This document shows positions 1 through 11,221 of a stretch of 64,000 nt of DNA, piece by piece (the first letter of the stretch is position 1; every line of letters starts with the position of its first letter). Origin of the DNA: Actinomortierella ambigua (lineage: Eukaryota > Mortierellomycota > Mortierellomycetes > Mortierellales > Mortierellaceae); assembly GCA_016098155.1 (NCBI GenBank), contig JAAAJB010000048.1, forward strand, positions 34,363-98,362, given 5' to 3'. Made by a program: the position numbers and the translations under genes. The notes under the pieces are model-generated. The model saw nothing but the letters and a program-made list of their open reading frames with translations. It was not told the DNA's origin and did not search any database.

Positions 1-137
1 TGATGTACTGCTGTGTGAGTGACACATGACCTGTGTCAAAATAAGGGGACGTTCTAACCTCCTTTCTTCTGTACGAATTTGGGTCAACAATCTGCAACCT
101 CCCCTACCTTCCCCCTCCCCTCAAAAAAAAAAAAAAG

Positions 138-534
138 ACTGGAAGGCAAGCTTCCCGCAGTGTTTGAGAAGCTGAACGAGATCTATCGTAGCATTGATGC
201 TCGTCTAAAGGCGGAGCAATTCCGTCGCCAAGTCGCAGGTGTTTTGTCGATCTGGGAGAACTGGATTGTCTTCCCTCAAGAGTATTTGGATCAACTAGCC
301 GCCACCCTTGTCCGCAGGGCTGCTGGCGAGCAGGCAGAAGCGAGTACCATTCCGCCCTCAGTACCTAGCACAGCGTCTGGTCGTGGGGATGGAGGATCAT
401 CCTCTATCTCAGAGTGGAGCCAAGTCCAGGGTCACACGCCAGACGGCGATCTCGATGTCGACGGCGAGCCAATGGAAGATGATATTGACGGCGTACCAAT
501 GGAGGACGATGACATTGACGGGATGCCTCTTTGA
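138..534 (+). CDS. U2SURP: U2SURP/SR140-like U2 snRNP-associated protein, 3' terminal exon (partial)
   Basis: Only the last exon is in the window. The reading starts near LEGKLPAVFEKLNEIYRSID and runs through a segment matching the end of the CID-like region of SR140, with key text such as GVLSIWENWIVFP. It ends in an acidic tail with repeated DIDGxPM units, a hallmark of the SR140 C-terminus. SR140 joins SURP, RRM and CID modules and works with U2 snRNP in pre-mRNA splicing; those upstream modules lie outside the window. The acceptor is placed after the A-run ending in AG at 136-137. AG at 143-144 is an alternative that changes only a few residues. The open frame back to 79 begins with TTG and runs through intron-like poly-A sequence, so it is not a start. 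Stop at 532-534. Confidence 0.82.
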
Positions 535-1502
535 AGAAGTTAGCTCAGCAATCCTGTATTCGTAGCAAATACATGCATGTACATACAGCATACATTACCG
601 CACGACCTGTAGTCTACATCCGCATTTCGCATTTGAACTTTCAATGCAAACGAGCGCACGTTCCTCTTGTTTTTACACTTCTTCCTCTCACATTTGAGTA
701 GGAAAGTTTATACATCCTTGTTTGAATTGATCCCCCCCTCGAGCGCATATTTCTCTGCCTTTGTGCAACAACAATGCGCCCAGTCAAACTTACCAAGACG
801 GGTGCCCTCAGCTCCATTGGTTGGCTCAAGACAATGTCGATTGACGAAGAGAGGTGAATGTGCAGATGCCTCCCAACCAGAAGCAACAAGTTTTGCTTTC
901 TCAAGGAAAAAGACAAAGCTTCCGTCTTCCATCGTCATGAAACGGTTAGGCTCAGCCTAGGTCTCCCAAACTTTCGATTGTTGTCATCTCCAGTCGCCAA
1001 GCAGGATCCCGGGATGGATATGTTTCTGGCGTCCCCGCAAAAGACAATGTGTCACCCTCCTTTCTACAACGAACGTCTAAGGGTTTTTGGTCCGACGCTA
1101 AACAAGCACGGCACATGCAAGTATTCCTCCCCTCCCTCCCTCCTTTCTTTTCCTTTTCCTCTTTCTCTTCCTCCTCCTAACAACAACTATTCCATTTTAT
1201 CCCAACATTGCTTCCTGCTTGCTTGTGTTTTTTTTCCACTTGCCGGACCTTGCTCTCTTCTTGTACCTCAGTAAAGCAACACACTCGTATACAACTCCTT
1301 TGCTCAGAGTGATCATCTCTATTCTCGCCTGTATAAAAAACCCCCCTTCCCCCCCCTTGACTACTCCTACACCGTTCTTTCTTTCCTTGGCATATCTTCT
1401 CCTCCTTCCCCTCACCCTCTACCCCGCGCTCCTTTGAAAAGAAAGGCCCCACTTCTACCCTCCTTCAACGTTCCTACAAACAACTCTTGATCTTTCTACC
1501 CT
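535..1502. other. Intergenic spacer, downstream of U2SURP and upstream of the RRRSS gene
   Basis: No recognisable gene. Short overlapping ORFs on both strands show no family resemblance. The first part should hold the U2SURP 3' UTR. From about 1120 the plus strand becomes strongly pyrimidine-rich, a leader style seen before several genes here. Confidence 0.6.
1332..1340 (+). promoter_or_regulatory. TATA-like element
   Basis: TATAAAAAA lies about 160 bases before the ATG at 1503 and is followed by a long C/T-rich leader. Position and leader composition fit a core promoter for the 230-codon gene downstream. Confidence 0.5.
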
Positions 1503-2195
1503 ATGGCAGACATTGACATGTCCAGGCAGAGTGTCGTTCATGACATCCCGGACTACAATACCATGTACAATACGCCAGGTGGCGGCACATACGATTACTC
1601 GCACAACATCCACCCATTTTCCCAGTCGCCTAGCAGCGTCCGCTTTGATCGCAGCGTTTCGTCCTTTGACAACTCCAAGCCTGCAGCAAACGCCGACCTG
1701 AGTCTCCTACCCTCCCGGCCCGACTCTGACCAAAAGCAGCAACCACAAAAGCAAGATCCAGGTCGCCGTCGGTCATCTATCGGCGGCATCCTGGTAAGCG
1801 TGTTCTCAGGCGGTGGCAATAAAGATGGCGAGAGTAAAGACAACCTCGACCTGCAACGCACACGGTCAGTTCCTGCAAGCACCTTCTCCTCATTCTCCCG
1901 TCGCAGGCTTTCCAAGGAAATGAGCGCACCCGACCTTGGACGCCGCCGATCCTCGGTGCACCTCTCTCCCTCCGAGATGAAGGAGGGCGCCCTTCACAGG
2001 GGCCCCTATGCCCATGTCTCCAAGGCACAGGCCGAGCACATGGAGCGTTTGCGCGAGGCAGAACGGAACCTGGGCCGGAAGACAAACGTCGATGGTCTGC
2101 CATTACCCGAAGCCCAGGCCGATGACAAGCGCCATCGTCGTCGAAGCTCCATCGCCAACATACTAGGCTTGAACAAGAAAATGTTGGCCTTTTAG
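1503..2195 (+). CDS. Basic Ser-rich protein with three RRRSS motifs, unknown function
   Basis: An uninterrupted frame of 230 residues starts at the ATG after a TATA box and C/T-rich leader. I do not recognise a domain. The striking feature is the motif R-R-R-S-S-I/V occurring three times (GRRRSSIGGIL, GRRRSSVHLSP, HRRRSSIANILGL), with related sites in RTRSVPAS and SRRRLSKEMSAPDLG. R-R-x-S matches the basophilic kinase (PKA-type) consensus, so repeated phosphorylation is a reasonable inference. The rest is disordered, rich in Ser, Gln and Arg, and the C-terminus is a conserved-looking basic hydrophobic segment. No signal peptide or membrane segment. The downstream neighbour is convergent. The gene call is fairly safe; the role is unknown. 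Confidence 0.72.
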   Translation: MADIDMSRQSVVHDIPDYNTMYNTPGGGTYDYSHNIHPFSQSPSSVRFDRSVSSFDNSKPAANADLSLLPSRPDSDQKQQPQKQDPGRRRSSIGGILVSVFSGGGNKDGESKDNLDLQRTRSVPASTFSSFSRRRLSKEMSAPDLGRRRSSVHLSPSEMKEGALHRGPYAHVSKAQAEHMERLREAERNLGRKTNVDGLPLPEAQADDKRHRRRSSIANILGLNKKMLAF

Positions 2196-2905
2196 TGAAC
2201 GCTTTATTTGTTTCCTTCCTGTGATTGTCTACTTTTTTTATACATATTGCTATTACAATCCTGTGAGAGAACAAAAACCAAACAAACCAACACAAAGTTG
2301 ATCGTCCTGTTGTACATAGCCCTCTTTTTTTTTTGTTTCTCTCCTAAACCACATTGCTCGCATAAACAGTTGACACAAAAAAGCACTGCCCTGCCTGGTG
2401 TTTTCTGACTAACGGAGGGAAAGGGTTCCGAGCCTGGGTGAGTTTAGTGACCGAGCAGAGAAGGGGAGGAGGAGGAAATGGGCGTGCGTTTTTTCTTTTC
2501 GCGTTCGCTGAGAGGCAGCTCGCAGTAGTGGTCAGTATCATTCTCAGCTCTTTTCCTCTCGCACCGCCCCTCTTCCCCCCTCTTCCCCCCCCCTTTCAAT
2601 TCCCCTCACTCTCTCTTAGTCGTAAAAGAAAAATGTTTCCCTCCACCTTTCAGCAACAAACAAAACACAAAACACACAGCACAAACAATCTGGCAAGACA
2701 CAGGGTCTCGAGCACATCTGGCATAAACGGACCTTCAACATGTCTTTTCTTTTTTTTCCCCCTCTTTGTGGAGAGGGGGTTAGGAACACGATATGATATT
2801 GTTGTTCATTGTTGTTGTTTTTTTTGATGAGCAACTATTTCTTATTATATAGAATACTTTTTTGTTGTTTGTGTGTGTCTTCTTTCTTCCTCTTCCCATC
2901 TCCAC
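2196..2905. other. Convergent 3' spacer
   Basis: Lies between the stop codons of a plus-strand and a minus-strand gene. A/T- and pyrimidine-rich, with several T runs (about 2324-2335, 2750-2760, 2817-2826) suitable for 3' UTRs on both strands. No coding signal. Confidence 0.6.
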
Positions 2906-4855
2906 TTACGAACGTCGAAACGTCAATCCTGAACGCAGCTGCATCATCCGCCGATGGAACTCGCGACACAACGGCACGTGGAGCCCGACAATCTCCTTCA
3001 AGTTTGGGAAATGCGTTGCCATCCACTCGGCCTCCGCCTCGCCTAGTCGGTCCTCCACCAGATCCGGTCCGCGCCAGTACAGCGAGATCGACTCGAGCTG
3101 CGTCAGCGACTCTAGTTCCTGCACTTGTCCTGCCGAGAGCGACAGGTCCAACATTGCCGTGTCAACCATGTACGTCGATGAGGTCGATGTCAAGTTGGGA
3201 GAAGAGGACGAGGAAGAAGAAGAAGAAGAGGACGAGGAAGAGGTGGACGAGGTAGTGGACGAAGAAACAGACGAGATGGTGGACGATGGCGACAATGTCG
3301 TCGGGGAAGAAGGTGCAGACAAGGGAGACGTAGCATCTGCGGCCATCGCCGCGCTCGTGGTGGTTGTGGTCGTGACCATACCCGTCGGCATCGATGTCGC
3401 CGTGGTCGTCCACAGACGACGCAGGCGTCGACAGGTGGCGATCCGCTGCAGAGCATGACGCATCATGCTCTTATCGCACGGATAGATCAGCACCACCTCC
3501 AGGTGCTCCAACGTCGCGGCGCAGGCCCAAGGCTGCAACAGGCCCTCGGTCGCGTCCAACGGACAATTCGCCTTGAGCAGCTGCAGATGCGGCGCCTGCT
3601 CGAGCACCATGGCCACAAACCGTCGTCCAGCCTCCCAAAAGTCGCGCGAAATGAACCCCGTCGTCGTCGTCGGGTTCTCGTCGTCGTCCCCGACTTGCAG
3701 CGACAGCGACAAGAGCGAGGCCTTGGCATGCGGCAGCACGTGCTCCACCAGCAATGTTCGCCAGGCCACATCTCCGCTCGCTTGCAGACTGAGGTGCTTT
3801 AGCTGCCCGATCGGGATGGCCTTGAGTAGCCGTGCCATGCCGTCGTGCGTATGTTGGCCCTCGTCCTCCTGTCGGTAGTGGTGGTGTTGTTCAATTTCCT
3901 GGATGGCCAGACTGGTGAGGCGGTGGAAGGTCGGGAGGCGGCTGGTGCCTGCAAACGACTTTAGCAAGACGGTCAACTGTCGCAGATGCGGTAGCTTTGT
4001 TGCCCAGTGCAGCGCATGCCAGGTAGGCTGGCGGATGGAGATGGTGAGCTCCTCGAGGGGGCTTCGGACAGCGATGGGGTAGGAGAGGTGCAGACTCGGG
4101 TGGTTGCCCAGCAGCGACAGGCGACGAAGTCGAGGGCAGCCCGCCAACAGTGTATCGACAAACGAAGGCTCGACCGGGCCACAGATATCGGCGGCGGTGA
4201 GGAGGGGCAAGTAAGGGGGGTGAGGGTTTTCCAGGGGGGACTGTTGCTGCCATCGAATCACCGCGCGCACTTCGTTGTGGGTGTGCACGCGCAAGTACAG
4301 ATACTGGAGGGAATGGGTCTGAGCGATGCATACCATGGCCTGGTTCACCAAGTGTTGATACTGGTCCTCATCCTCGACATCGCAGCCGCGCGACACGCGC
4401 TTGAGCGTCACCTTTTCAACGTCGACATGCAGTCGTTCCAGGCCCGGGCAAAAGGTGGTCGGGTCCGAGAACGGCCAGGCACGGTTGACTTTGAGCTTGC
4501 GAATCAGATGGCCAAATTTGCGAAAGTCGCTCACCAGCCTCGACGGCATGGGATTCAGGTGGGCACAGGCCCTGAACCTCGGCGACATGGGCTCCTCGTG
4601 CCGCTCTAGCCACCAGAGCTGCTCTTCCGAGACAATGCCGCGTTGCTTGAGCAAAGACGCGCGCTTCGCCGCCACATTCTCGGAACAGGCTGTCGTGTCC
4701 AGCTGCCGCCACGCGGCGAAGAGCCGCATCGCGAAATCCACGCCAAAGTTGTTGCGCCAGTTTTTGCACACTTGGACACAGTTGGCAAGATCACTTAGTG
4801 AAAGGGTTTTGCTAATGAGCAGACATAATTCAGGAAGGTCAATTGGTGTTGGCAT
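2906..4855 (-). CDS. F-box/LRR-type protein with poly-Ser insert
   Basis: The chosen start is MPTPIDLPELCLLISKTLS. The frame stays open to 5497 upstream only because a CT-rich leader encodes Leu-Ser repeats, so that part is discarded. The protein has 649 residues. The N-terminal 50 residues fit an F-box: IDLPEL, a hydrophobic stretch, then DLANCVQVCKNWR. A long region of leucine-rich strand-turn units follows (LERLHVDV, LRRLSLLGNHP, LKHLSLQ, LQLLKANCP), as expected of a substrate-binding LRR. F-box proteins recruit substrates to SCF ubiquitin ligases through Skp1; here this is inferred from the fold only. Near the C-terminus a Ser tract of over 15 residues is encoded by a GAA/GAG-type repeat around 3210-3250. 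A second gene of similar layout is divergent from it. Confidence 0.78.
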   Translation of the reverse strand: MPTPIDLPELCLLISKTLSLSDLANCVQVCKNWRNNFGVDFAMRLFAAWRQLDTTACSENVAAKRASLLKQRGIVSEEQLWWLERHEEPMSPRFRACAHLNPMPSRLVSDFRKFGHLIRKLKVNRAWPFSDPTTFCPGLERLHVDVEKVTLKRVSRGCDVEDEDQYQHLVNQAMVCIAQTHSLQYLYLRVHTHNEVRAVIRWQQQSPLENPHPPYLPLLTAADICGPVEPSFVDTLLAGCPRLRRLSLLGNHPSLHLSYPIAVRSPLEELTISIRQPTWHALHWATKLPHLRQLTVLLKSFAGTSRLPTFHRLTSLAIQEIEQHHHYRQEDEGQHTHDGMARLLKAIPIGQLKHLSLQASGDVAWRTLLVEHVLPHAKASLLSLSLQVGDDDENPTTTTGFISRDFWEAGRRFVAMVLEQAPHLQLLKANCPLDATEGLLQPWACAATLEHLEVVLIYPCDKSMMRHALQRIATCRRLRRLWTTTATSMPTGMVTTTTTTSAAMAADATSPLSAPSSPTTLSPSSTISSVSSSTTSSTSSSSSSSSSSSSSSPNLTSTSSTYMVDTAMLDLSLSAGQVQELESLTQLESISLYWRGPDLVEDRLGEAEAEWMATHFPNLKEIVGLHVPLCREFHRRMMQLRSGLTFRRS

Positions 4856-4979
4856 TAGAGGACGAAGAGGGGGGGGGGGGGGGAGGGGAGGATGGGGCGG
4901 GTGGGTGGATTGGAGAGAATGGATGGTAAGGGGGGGGAAGCGATAGAGTAAGTGAGTGGGCGAGAGAGTAGGTGAACGC

Positions 4980-5048
4980 TGAAGGGGAGAGAGGAGAGAG
5001 AGAGGAGAGAGAGGGGGGGCGGGAAGGGGACGCAGAGAGACAGACAGA

Positions 5049-5082
<34 letters not shown>

Positions 5083-5150
5083 ACAGAGAGAAAAGAGAAA
5101 GAGAAAGAGAGAGAGAGAGAGATGGCAGAAGAAGAACAAGAAGAAGAAGA
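4980..5150. repeat. GA-rich simple repeat (CT-rich on minus strand)
   Basis: Near-continuous GAGA/CAGAGA units. On the sense strand of the neighbouring minus-strand gene this is a pyrimidine tract within about 300 bases of its ATG, so it may be leader or promoter sequence. Confidence 0.85.
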
Positions 5151-5778
5151 GAAAAGCAACGTCTCTCCTCCTTCCTTCTCTTTCTTCCTCTTCTCTTCCT
5201 CTTCCTCCTCCCCCCTCCCGTTTTCCCTGAGGGCAATGCACCCCTGAGCAAAATAGCAAGGGGGTCAATGCCCGCCAATCGTGCAATGCTGTCCTCTGCT
5301 GTTGCTTGCTTGCTGGTGGTGGTGGTGGTCGTCGTCGTTGTTATTGTTGTTGCTAGTGTCGAACTGGTGTGGTATCCCGCAGAACCCGGCCTTTTGGGAG
5401 CACGATCCTCACGGATGATTGTGCCTGAGCGTGATCGCCACCAAAACGGACGGACCTGAAAGAGGGGAGAAAGGGAAGGGGGGGGGGAAGGGATCACCTC
5501 AGCCGTTGATCACCCCATCTCTTGCAATCAACTACCATCATGGACTCCCACGACTGGAGAGGAGGAAAAAAAGTTTTATTTTTTGTTTTGGTTTGGTTTG
5601 TATCGTGGATGGTTGGAGGAGGGAAGGTACGGATGGATGGAAGGACAAAATATGGAAGGACCCAAGGGAAAGTATGATGTTAGAGTACTGAACACGAACA
5701 AAAAAAAAAAAAAAAAAAAAAACACAAGCCAAAAAAATTACTCATTACACCTGCGGGAAGATTTTACGCACAGATAAT

Positions 5779-5788
5779 NNNNNNNNNN
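5779..5788. other. Assembly gap (10 N)
   Basis: Ten unknown bases flanked by a 22-A run at 5701-5722 and a second A-run starting at 5789. Homopolymer collapse is the likely cause; the true gap length is unknown. Confidence 0.98.
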
Positions 5789-6489
5789 AAAAAAAAAAAA
5801 AAAAAAAAAACACCATGCCCAACCATGTGACCATAAACAGCAGTAGGGGTTGGCAGATCAAGCATGTCCGCGATAGAGGCCCACCATGCTCGCAGACGTC
5901 AAAACAGCTGTTGCCCTTTGTCCACGCAGGATGCGATGCACCCACAATGCTCCTCGAGCACGCGGCGTTTTTTTTTTCCTGTCTGTGTATATGTTTGTTA
6001 GTCAGACGGGTGGATCTAACGCCAGGGGAAGGCATTCTTAGCCGTTCCATTGGAGATTTCGCCAAAGGGCTGCCCACAGGACTTGGAATCTGAAAGACAA
6101 AGATGGAGCCAGCATCCACACTATCCTGGCAGGAGCTCTTGTTTGCTGCCCACTAGCCGAAAGTAACCTAGTTCATGCGGAGAGAGAAAGAGGGAGAGAG
6201 AGAGAACAACCATGCCAAGTGAAAAAAAAATCCGCGGAGGATGCAAGACAGGCAACATTGCTCACCCACATAGCCAGAATTAAACTACAAGAATATTTGG
6301 TAGCGACAGCTCGTGGCGCAAAAACATGGGACTCACAACTGGACATGGGAAAAAGAGGTTGGCTGGACAATCAACAGAGTCAAGATGCGCAGTCCAATGG
6401 CTTGAGGCAACGCGAGACGCCAATACCGTGAGCGACAGAACAGGATCTCTCGGGTTGCATCTCGCCTGCATTCCTCTTTCTCATTCATC

Positions 6490-7094
6490 ATGCTCCATTC
6501 ATTACGCCGAGGAAGACATATATCCTCCTCTAATCCTGTCGAAGCAGAAGCATCACCATACCATGATATTCGGTATCGCGCCCTCGATATCCCAGAGCTG
6601 GTTGAGCTTATCCTTGGCTATGTCGTCGGGATACCCTTTGGCTTCGAAGGCGATTCTCAGCCCTTTGAGAACGACATTTTTCGCCCTCAGGGCCTCGTAC
6701 CACGAGCCGACCAAGGGTATCATGCATGTCTTGTTTCAAAGACCTGGAACCACGTGGTCACAGGCCTCTGGAGGTCAAACGTGTCTACCTCTAGCGACAG
6801 CTCGAGTTTCCCCTCTCTCCAAGGATGCAGGCGCCTAGCCTACAACTTTGCTCCTACCCAAGAGCCACAAGGGCCAGCAATCAACCTCTTGGACGAACTC
6901 TCTAGTGCCTCCAATCTCCCACATGTCGGCGGCCTCCGTGAACTTTTGCTGGCAGGGGCCTTTACTGTGGAGAGCGAGCTGACCAGTCTCCTGGCGCTGC
7001 AAAACATGACCAGAAACCTCACATTACTCGACCTCCAGTTTTCTTCACACCAGACGCTGGATATTCAGTTGTTCTTTTCGCCCATGTCGTCATT

Positions 7095-7125
<31 letters not shown>

Positions 7126-8457
7126 ATGGCTACGACATTTCTTCTCCCCAACCTGAAGCACTTTATGCTCCGCCAGGTCGACCTAGTGCCACTCCCCGAA
7201 GAATGGGTGCTGCCCAAACCACCACGACTGAAGAGCTTTTGTCTCAACCATGCACGAATGGATGGGGCCACACTCGATGCACTCGTGCGTAGCTTCTGCT
7301 ACGATGGCCTGGAACGGCTTGTCTTGCTCAGCCTGGTCGAGCCAGGCTCAACCACGATCGGCACACACGATCGGCATCTTGTGGTGACCGAGGCCAGGAT
7401 CTCGACGATTACTTTGTTGGCACCTCGTCTCAAGACGGTCATGGTCAATCAACCAACAGGTGAGCAGGCGCTGACGAGCCTCATCGACCACTTTCGTGCC
7501 ACGTTCCCCCATGCCGACGAACTAGCCACGAGTCATCTGACGAGTGTTCACGATCCAGTGCCGGCCATCTTCAAGGTCAACAGCTGTTTGACTCGACTCG
7601 AGATTACCCTGTCCACCTGCTGGGATCGCCACGAGTTTCCGACACCGACCTTTCATGCGTTCCTCTGCAGTCATCATGCAAGACATCTCCAAGAACTCCA
7701 CGCACCCATGGTCAAGTACGACGCCGAGTACCTCGAGCCCAGCCGTCGCACCGAGTGGACGTGTCGCGACCTGCGCTTGCTGGCTCTGGGGTTCCTGCCC
7801 AAGGAGCGCCAAGACACTCTGTCGGCGACCTACTCACGCAACATGTTTGGGTTCTTGGTCACGACGTGTCCCCGCCTGAGATCCCTCGAGCTAGAGCGAG
7901 CCCTTCTCGTCGCCTCACGTGACAGCGGTCTCTGCTTCCTGAGTCGACTCGAGTGCCTCGAGGAATTGACCCTTCGCACAAAGTACTTTTATCACTGGGG
8001 TAGCTTTGACCTTACCAGTCGCCCACTCCCTCCCTGGTGGGCCTCGCTCGACCCGACGTTGGTCCAGCAGCTCAAGCACCAGGACAGCCTTGCTCTCTGT
8101 CGGGCCGTGAGCCGGCGCGATCCCAACAGCGGCCATTTCGGAACGCTGCGTGGCAAAGGCGTGCTTGGAAAGAAGGTGATGACAGGGCCATCAAATGAAG
8201 AGGAAGAGGAAGAGGAAGAGGAGGAAGGAGATGGCAAGAATTTGCCTACTACAGCTGCAACAGCACCAGCAACAAGGCCCACGCCACCGACAAGGCCGTC
8301 CACGGGCGCCTGTTGGCACAAGTTGCGTACGATTCGGATCCAACTCCACGAGGAGCTGGAGAAACGAAATGATGAGCGGAACCAGCTACGTGTACGCGCC
8401 ATCCAAAAGTCTATCCCTCACTGCCGTGTGAAAATCGAATACGTCAATGTGAAATAA
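6490..8457 (+). CDS. F-box/LRR-like protein with Ser and Glu tracts
   Basis: Single-exon frame of 655 residues beginning at an ATG in MLHSLRRGRH. A probable F-box is seen as ALDIPELVELILGYV with a spacer followed by CLVSKTWNHVVTGLW at about residues 33-95. Scattered leucine-rich repeats follow (LRELLLAG, LTLLDLQFS, LERLVLLSLVEP, LRSLELERALL). A Ser tract of about 9 residues is encoded by a TCG repeat near 7094-7123. A Glu tract near 8196-8225 precedes a Thr/Pro linker. The F-box is interrupted by an insertion of about 35 residues, so the call is less certain than for the neighbour. Expected role: substrate adaptor of an SCF ligase, inferred from the fold. An AATAAA hexamer overlaps the stop codon. 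Confidence 0.72.
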
Positions 8458-8660
8458 AGAGAGTACCCCGGTGGATCAATGGCGGATTGTGTATGACCCC
8501 CCCCCTCCCTCAGGACATCAACACATCCGCTGTTGGCTACTTTTCTCTGGAATTGCCCACTCGTGGGGCGGGATTTCATTTACTCTGTTTGATCAATAGG
8601 GTGTGTATGGATCAAGCAATATGGCCTCACCCCTCCTCTCTCTCTCTCTCTCTCTCTCTC

Positions 8661-9710
8661 CTAGTTTGTATGTGTAGGTTTGGGTGTAGGGCTGCGCGTA
8701 GGGTTGCGCGGAGGCATGGATGTCGGTGTAGCGGTGGGGAGAGCACCAGTGCCAGTGGGAGCATCGCGATTGTTTGGATAGAGGTCGGCAAACGGGTCAA
8801 CGTTGGCATTGGTATGTCGAGTGTACTCGATCCAGTTGGCAAACTGCTTCGCGAAAGGCTCGCCGTACAGCGCAGAGATCATATAGAATGACATGTCGAT
8901 TCCTAACGGAAGAGAAAGGGAAGGGGTGAGGGTGGGGGGTGGGGAATGAACGGAACGGACGGAGGCAATGATTGTGGTTGTAAGTGAATATAACTCGATT
9001 GTTCACTGTTCCCTCGCTTCCCTCATGTGTACAACCCCCCTTCCTGCAAACTTACCAGCCGAAACGCCAGAGGAAGAAACATATTTGCCATCCTGAACCC
9101 ACCGAGCGCGCTTGACCCACTTGACCTTGGGGCCATACTCGATGAATTTGTTCCACGCCACCTTGTTGGTGGTCATGTACCGGCCATCGGCGCGACCTGA
9201 CGCGGCCAGGATGGCAGCACCTGTGCAGACGGTCAAACACCAGCGAGACTCGTCGATCCGTTCTTCAATGTGCTCCATCAGCTGTTTGTTGGCAATCACG
9301 GCCTCCGTGCCGTGGCCACCAGGCAGGAAGAAAAAGTCCAACTTTGGCGCATCTTGGATCGTCACATCGGGGTAAACTTTGACCTGCTGGTCCGACGTCA
9401 CGGGATCCATCGTCTCGCCGACCAGGACGATAGTAGCATTGAAGTACAAAGGCATCTTGTCGCCAAAAACTCGGAGAACACCCATGATATCTAGCAGGTC
9501 CATATTTGGGTAGATGAACGCACCAAACGTCAGCGGCTTCACTCCTGGGGGTACTGGAGGCAATGGTTCGACCTTTCGAGGTTTGTTGGGTTTGGGACGA
9601 TTGGGCTTGGTGGCAGGAGGCGCTCCAGAGACAGCAGTCAGAAGCAACAGCTGCAGCAGGCAAAAAGAAAGGCTGGCTACCAAGCGGCCAGTAAAAAGAA
9701 AGGACTTCAT
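8661..9710 (-). CDS. Secreted DJ-1/PfpI-family protein (two exons)
   Basis: Exons 9056-9710 and 8661-8902 join in phase across a GTAAGT...TTAG intron to give 298 residues; the splice restores GVSAGIDMSFY, a conserved stretch of this family. Residues 1-30 form a signal peptide (hydrophobic core ending AVSGA), followed by a Pro/Lys-rich linker. The DJ-1/PfpI domain spans about 57-265. It shows FLPGGHG and the nucleophile elbow VCTGAAILAASG with Cys162, and TTNK after it, as in the isonitrile hydratase/ThiJ branch. The tail is Thr/Pro-rich. Family members include glutaminase-like hydrolases, chaperones and isonitrile hydratases; the substrate here is unknown. A secreted form is less common than cytosolic ones. 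Reading past the donor yields only a short unrelated tail (KFAGRGV), so the spliced form is preferred. Confidence 0.85.
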
Positions 9711-11221
9711 TTGTTCGCTGTGTGAGAAGGGAGAATGGGTGAGGGTCGAGCGCTCAAAAAGGATTTTAGGAGATACAGTAACTGAAGGTAGAAGGCTGGA
9801 GGTCGAATGGATGGTGAGTTACAACCTCGAGCTTTTATGTGATTCCAGAATACAAATGGACTTGTGGCAGCAAGAGGCAATGGGATATTAGGGCGCTCTA
9901 AAGAGGCTATGTATTGTGAAAGGGGTGATCGATCTGGGCACACAAGGAATCTAATAGCGCATCGCAGACATATGGGGCAACAAACCAATGCTGCTACACT
10001 CCGTGTACAAGTTGCCATCTTGTTTTTTTTTTCTCCGTGCCAAATTCAAAATCGATGAGCATGTCCTGTAGGGTGTTTGCGCAGCCTGTCCACTATACTC
10101 ATGCTTGGCCAATTTTCTTTTTTTGATTCCACTGAAATTGACAACCCTGCGCGTACCTTGCAAGTTCGGCGTATTGCAAATATTTGTACCAAAATCGATT
10201 GCGCAGCCTAACATACCCTTGTCAAAAGGTTGTCAAGAAAGGTTGTCATTGTCATGAACTGTACGGATGTACAGCATGTTGTGGTGCGGGTTGCAGGCCC
10301 CTATCCTGTTATGCATGCTGCGTCAGGTGCAATAGATGAAGCAGTGGATTAGACTAGGAAGCTCATCATGCATCTCTGTGACTTTGTGGAGTTGCTACGG
10401 CAAATTGATAGATTTTATCGATTGCATTCACGCCGTCTTGCACTCGCTCGCAGCCAACAGCCTGGCAGTCTCCATGTCTCTCACGCCCTGCATAGACCAA
10501 ATGTAAAGTCTTAGAGGGGCGACAACCTGTGAGAAAAGAAAGGGACGCGAGAGCGAGAGAGATGTATCAGAGTCAGGTGGTGTTTAAGAAGCAAAAACCC
10601 GGTATGGCACGCATCGACTTCTTTCACAGCACTATTGTGTTTAACCCGGTTCGACTTATTGCTCAGTCACTCACGGCTCATCTCATTGTAGATTTCCAGC
10701 CTGCTGGTGGGAGCCTTTCGCACCTTGCGCCTCGCAAAACGGAATTAGCTGCTTTGCTTAAACTTTGGGAGGGGTTTCCCATCTTTTACGCCTAAACTTT
10801 TTTTTTTCGTGTTTGTCGGGGTCTTGAACTTTCTCGCGGTAACTCAGTGCTTGGTACTCGGTACCCCAAACTCAGTACTGGTCTGGCGGCAATGCATGTG
10901 TGTGGTACGGGATGTCAACTACAGCGTAGAACCTACCCCCCTCCCAGAGCAACACAAGCGCGATGAAAATACCATCAGAAGCACTCTTGCACTTGGCAAT
11001 CCAACAGACAATAAGGTTTGGTCTGTCCTCCCCTTCCTCCCAACACACCGCGAGCTGTTGGGCGCCGTCGTTGCAGTAAGGCAATGGGCTGCTCTTGTGG
11101 TTGTTCCATTGTCTTCTGCTGTACTTGTGCAGCCATCGAAATTGCCCATCATCTCTTCATTCCATCACTGAATGCATAATTGTCCTTCTTGCTAAATCAC
11201 ATCATTCTCAAAGACATCATC
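9711..11221. other. Divergent spacer between DJ-1/PfpI and GST genes
   Basis: No recognisable gene. An 88-codon plus-strand frame at 10529-10795 has no family signature. Short direct repeats are visible (TTGCGCAGCCT near 10078 and 10199; AAGGTTGTCA twice near 10227-10245). Both promoters must lie here. Confidence 0.6.
9831..9840 (-). promoter_or_regulatory. TATA-like element of the DJ-1/PfpI gene
   Basis: The minus strand reads ACATAAAAGC about 125 bases before the ATG at 9710. Placement suggests a core promoter. Confidence 0.4.

Larger units (their letters stand above)
4856..6489. other. Divergent spacer with GA/CT repeats and assembly gap
   Basis: Shared upstream region of the two F-box-type genes. 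It holds a G-run at 4868-4882, purine-rich DNA and GA repeats from about 4980 to 5150, A-runs at 5701-5722, and the N gap. Apparent long ORFs here are simple repeats without stops. No independent gene supported. Confidence 0.65.

Noticed and set aside
4856..5497. 214-codon N-terminal extension of the F-box gene
   Set aside because: Leu-Ser-Leu-Ser and Pro repeats come from a CT-rich leader; the F-box starts properly at MPTPIDLPE.
11180..11221. Longer GST N-terminus
   Set aside because: Starts with TTG, not ATG, and the paralogous GST has no such extension.
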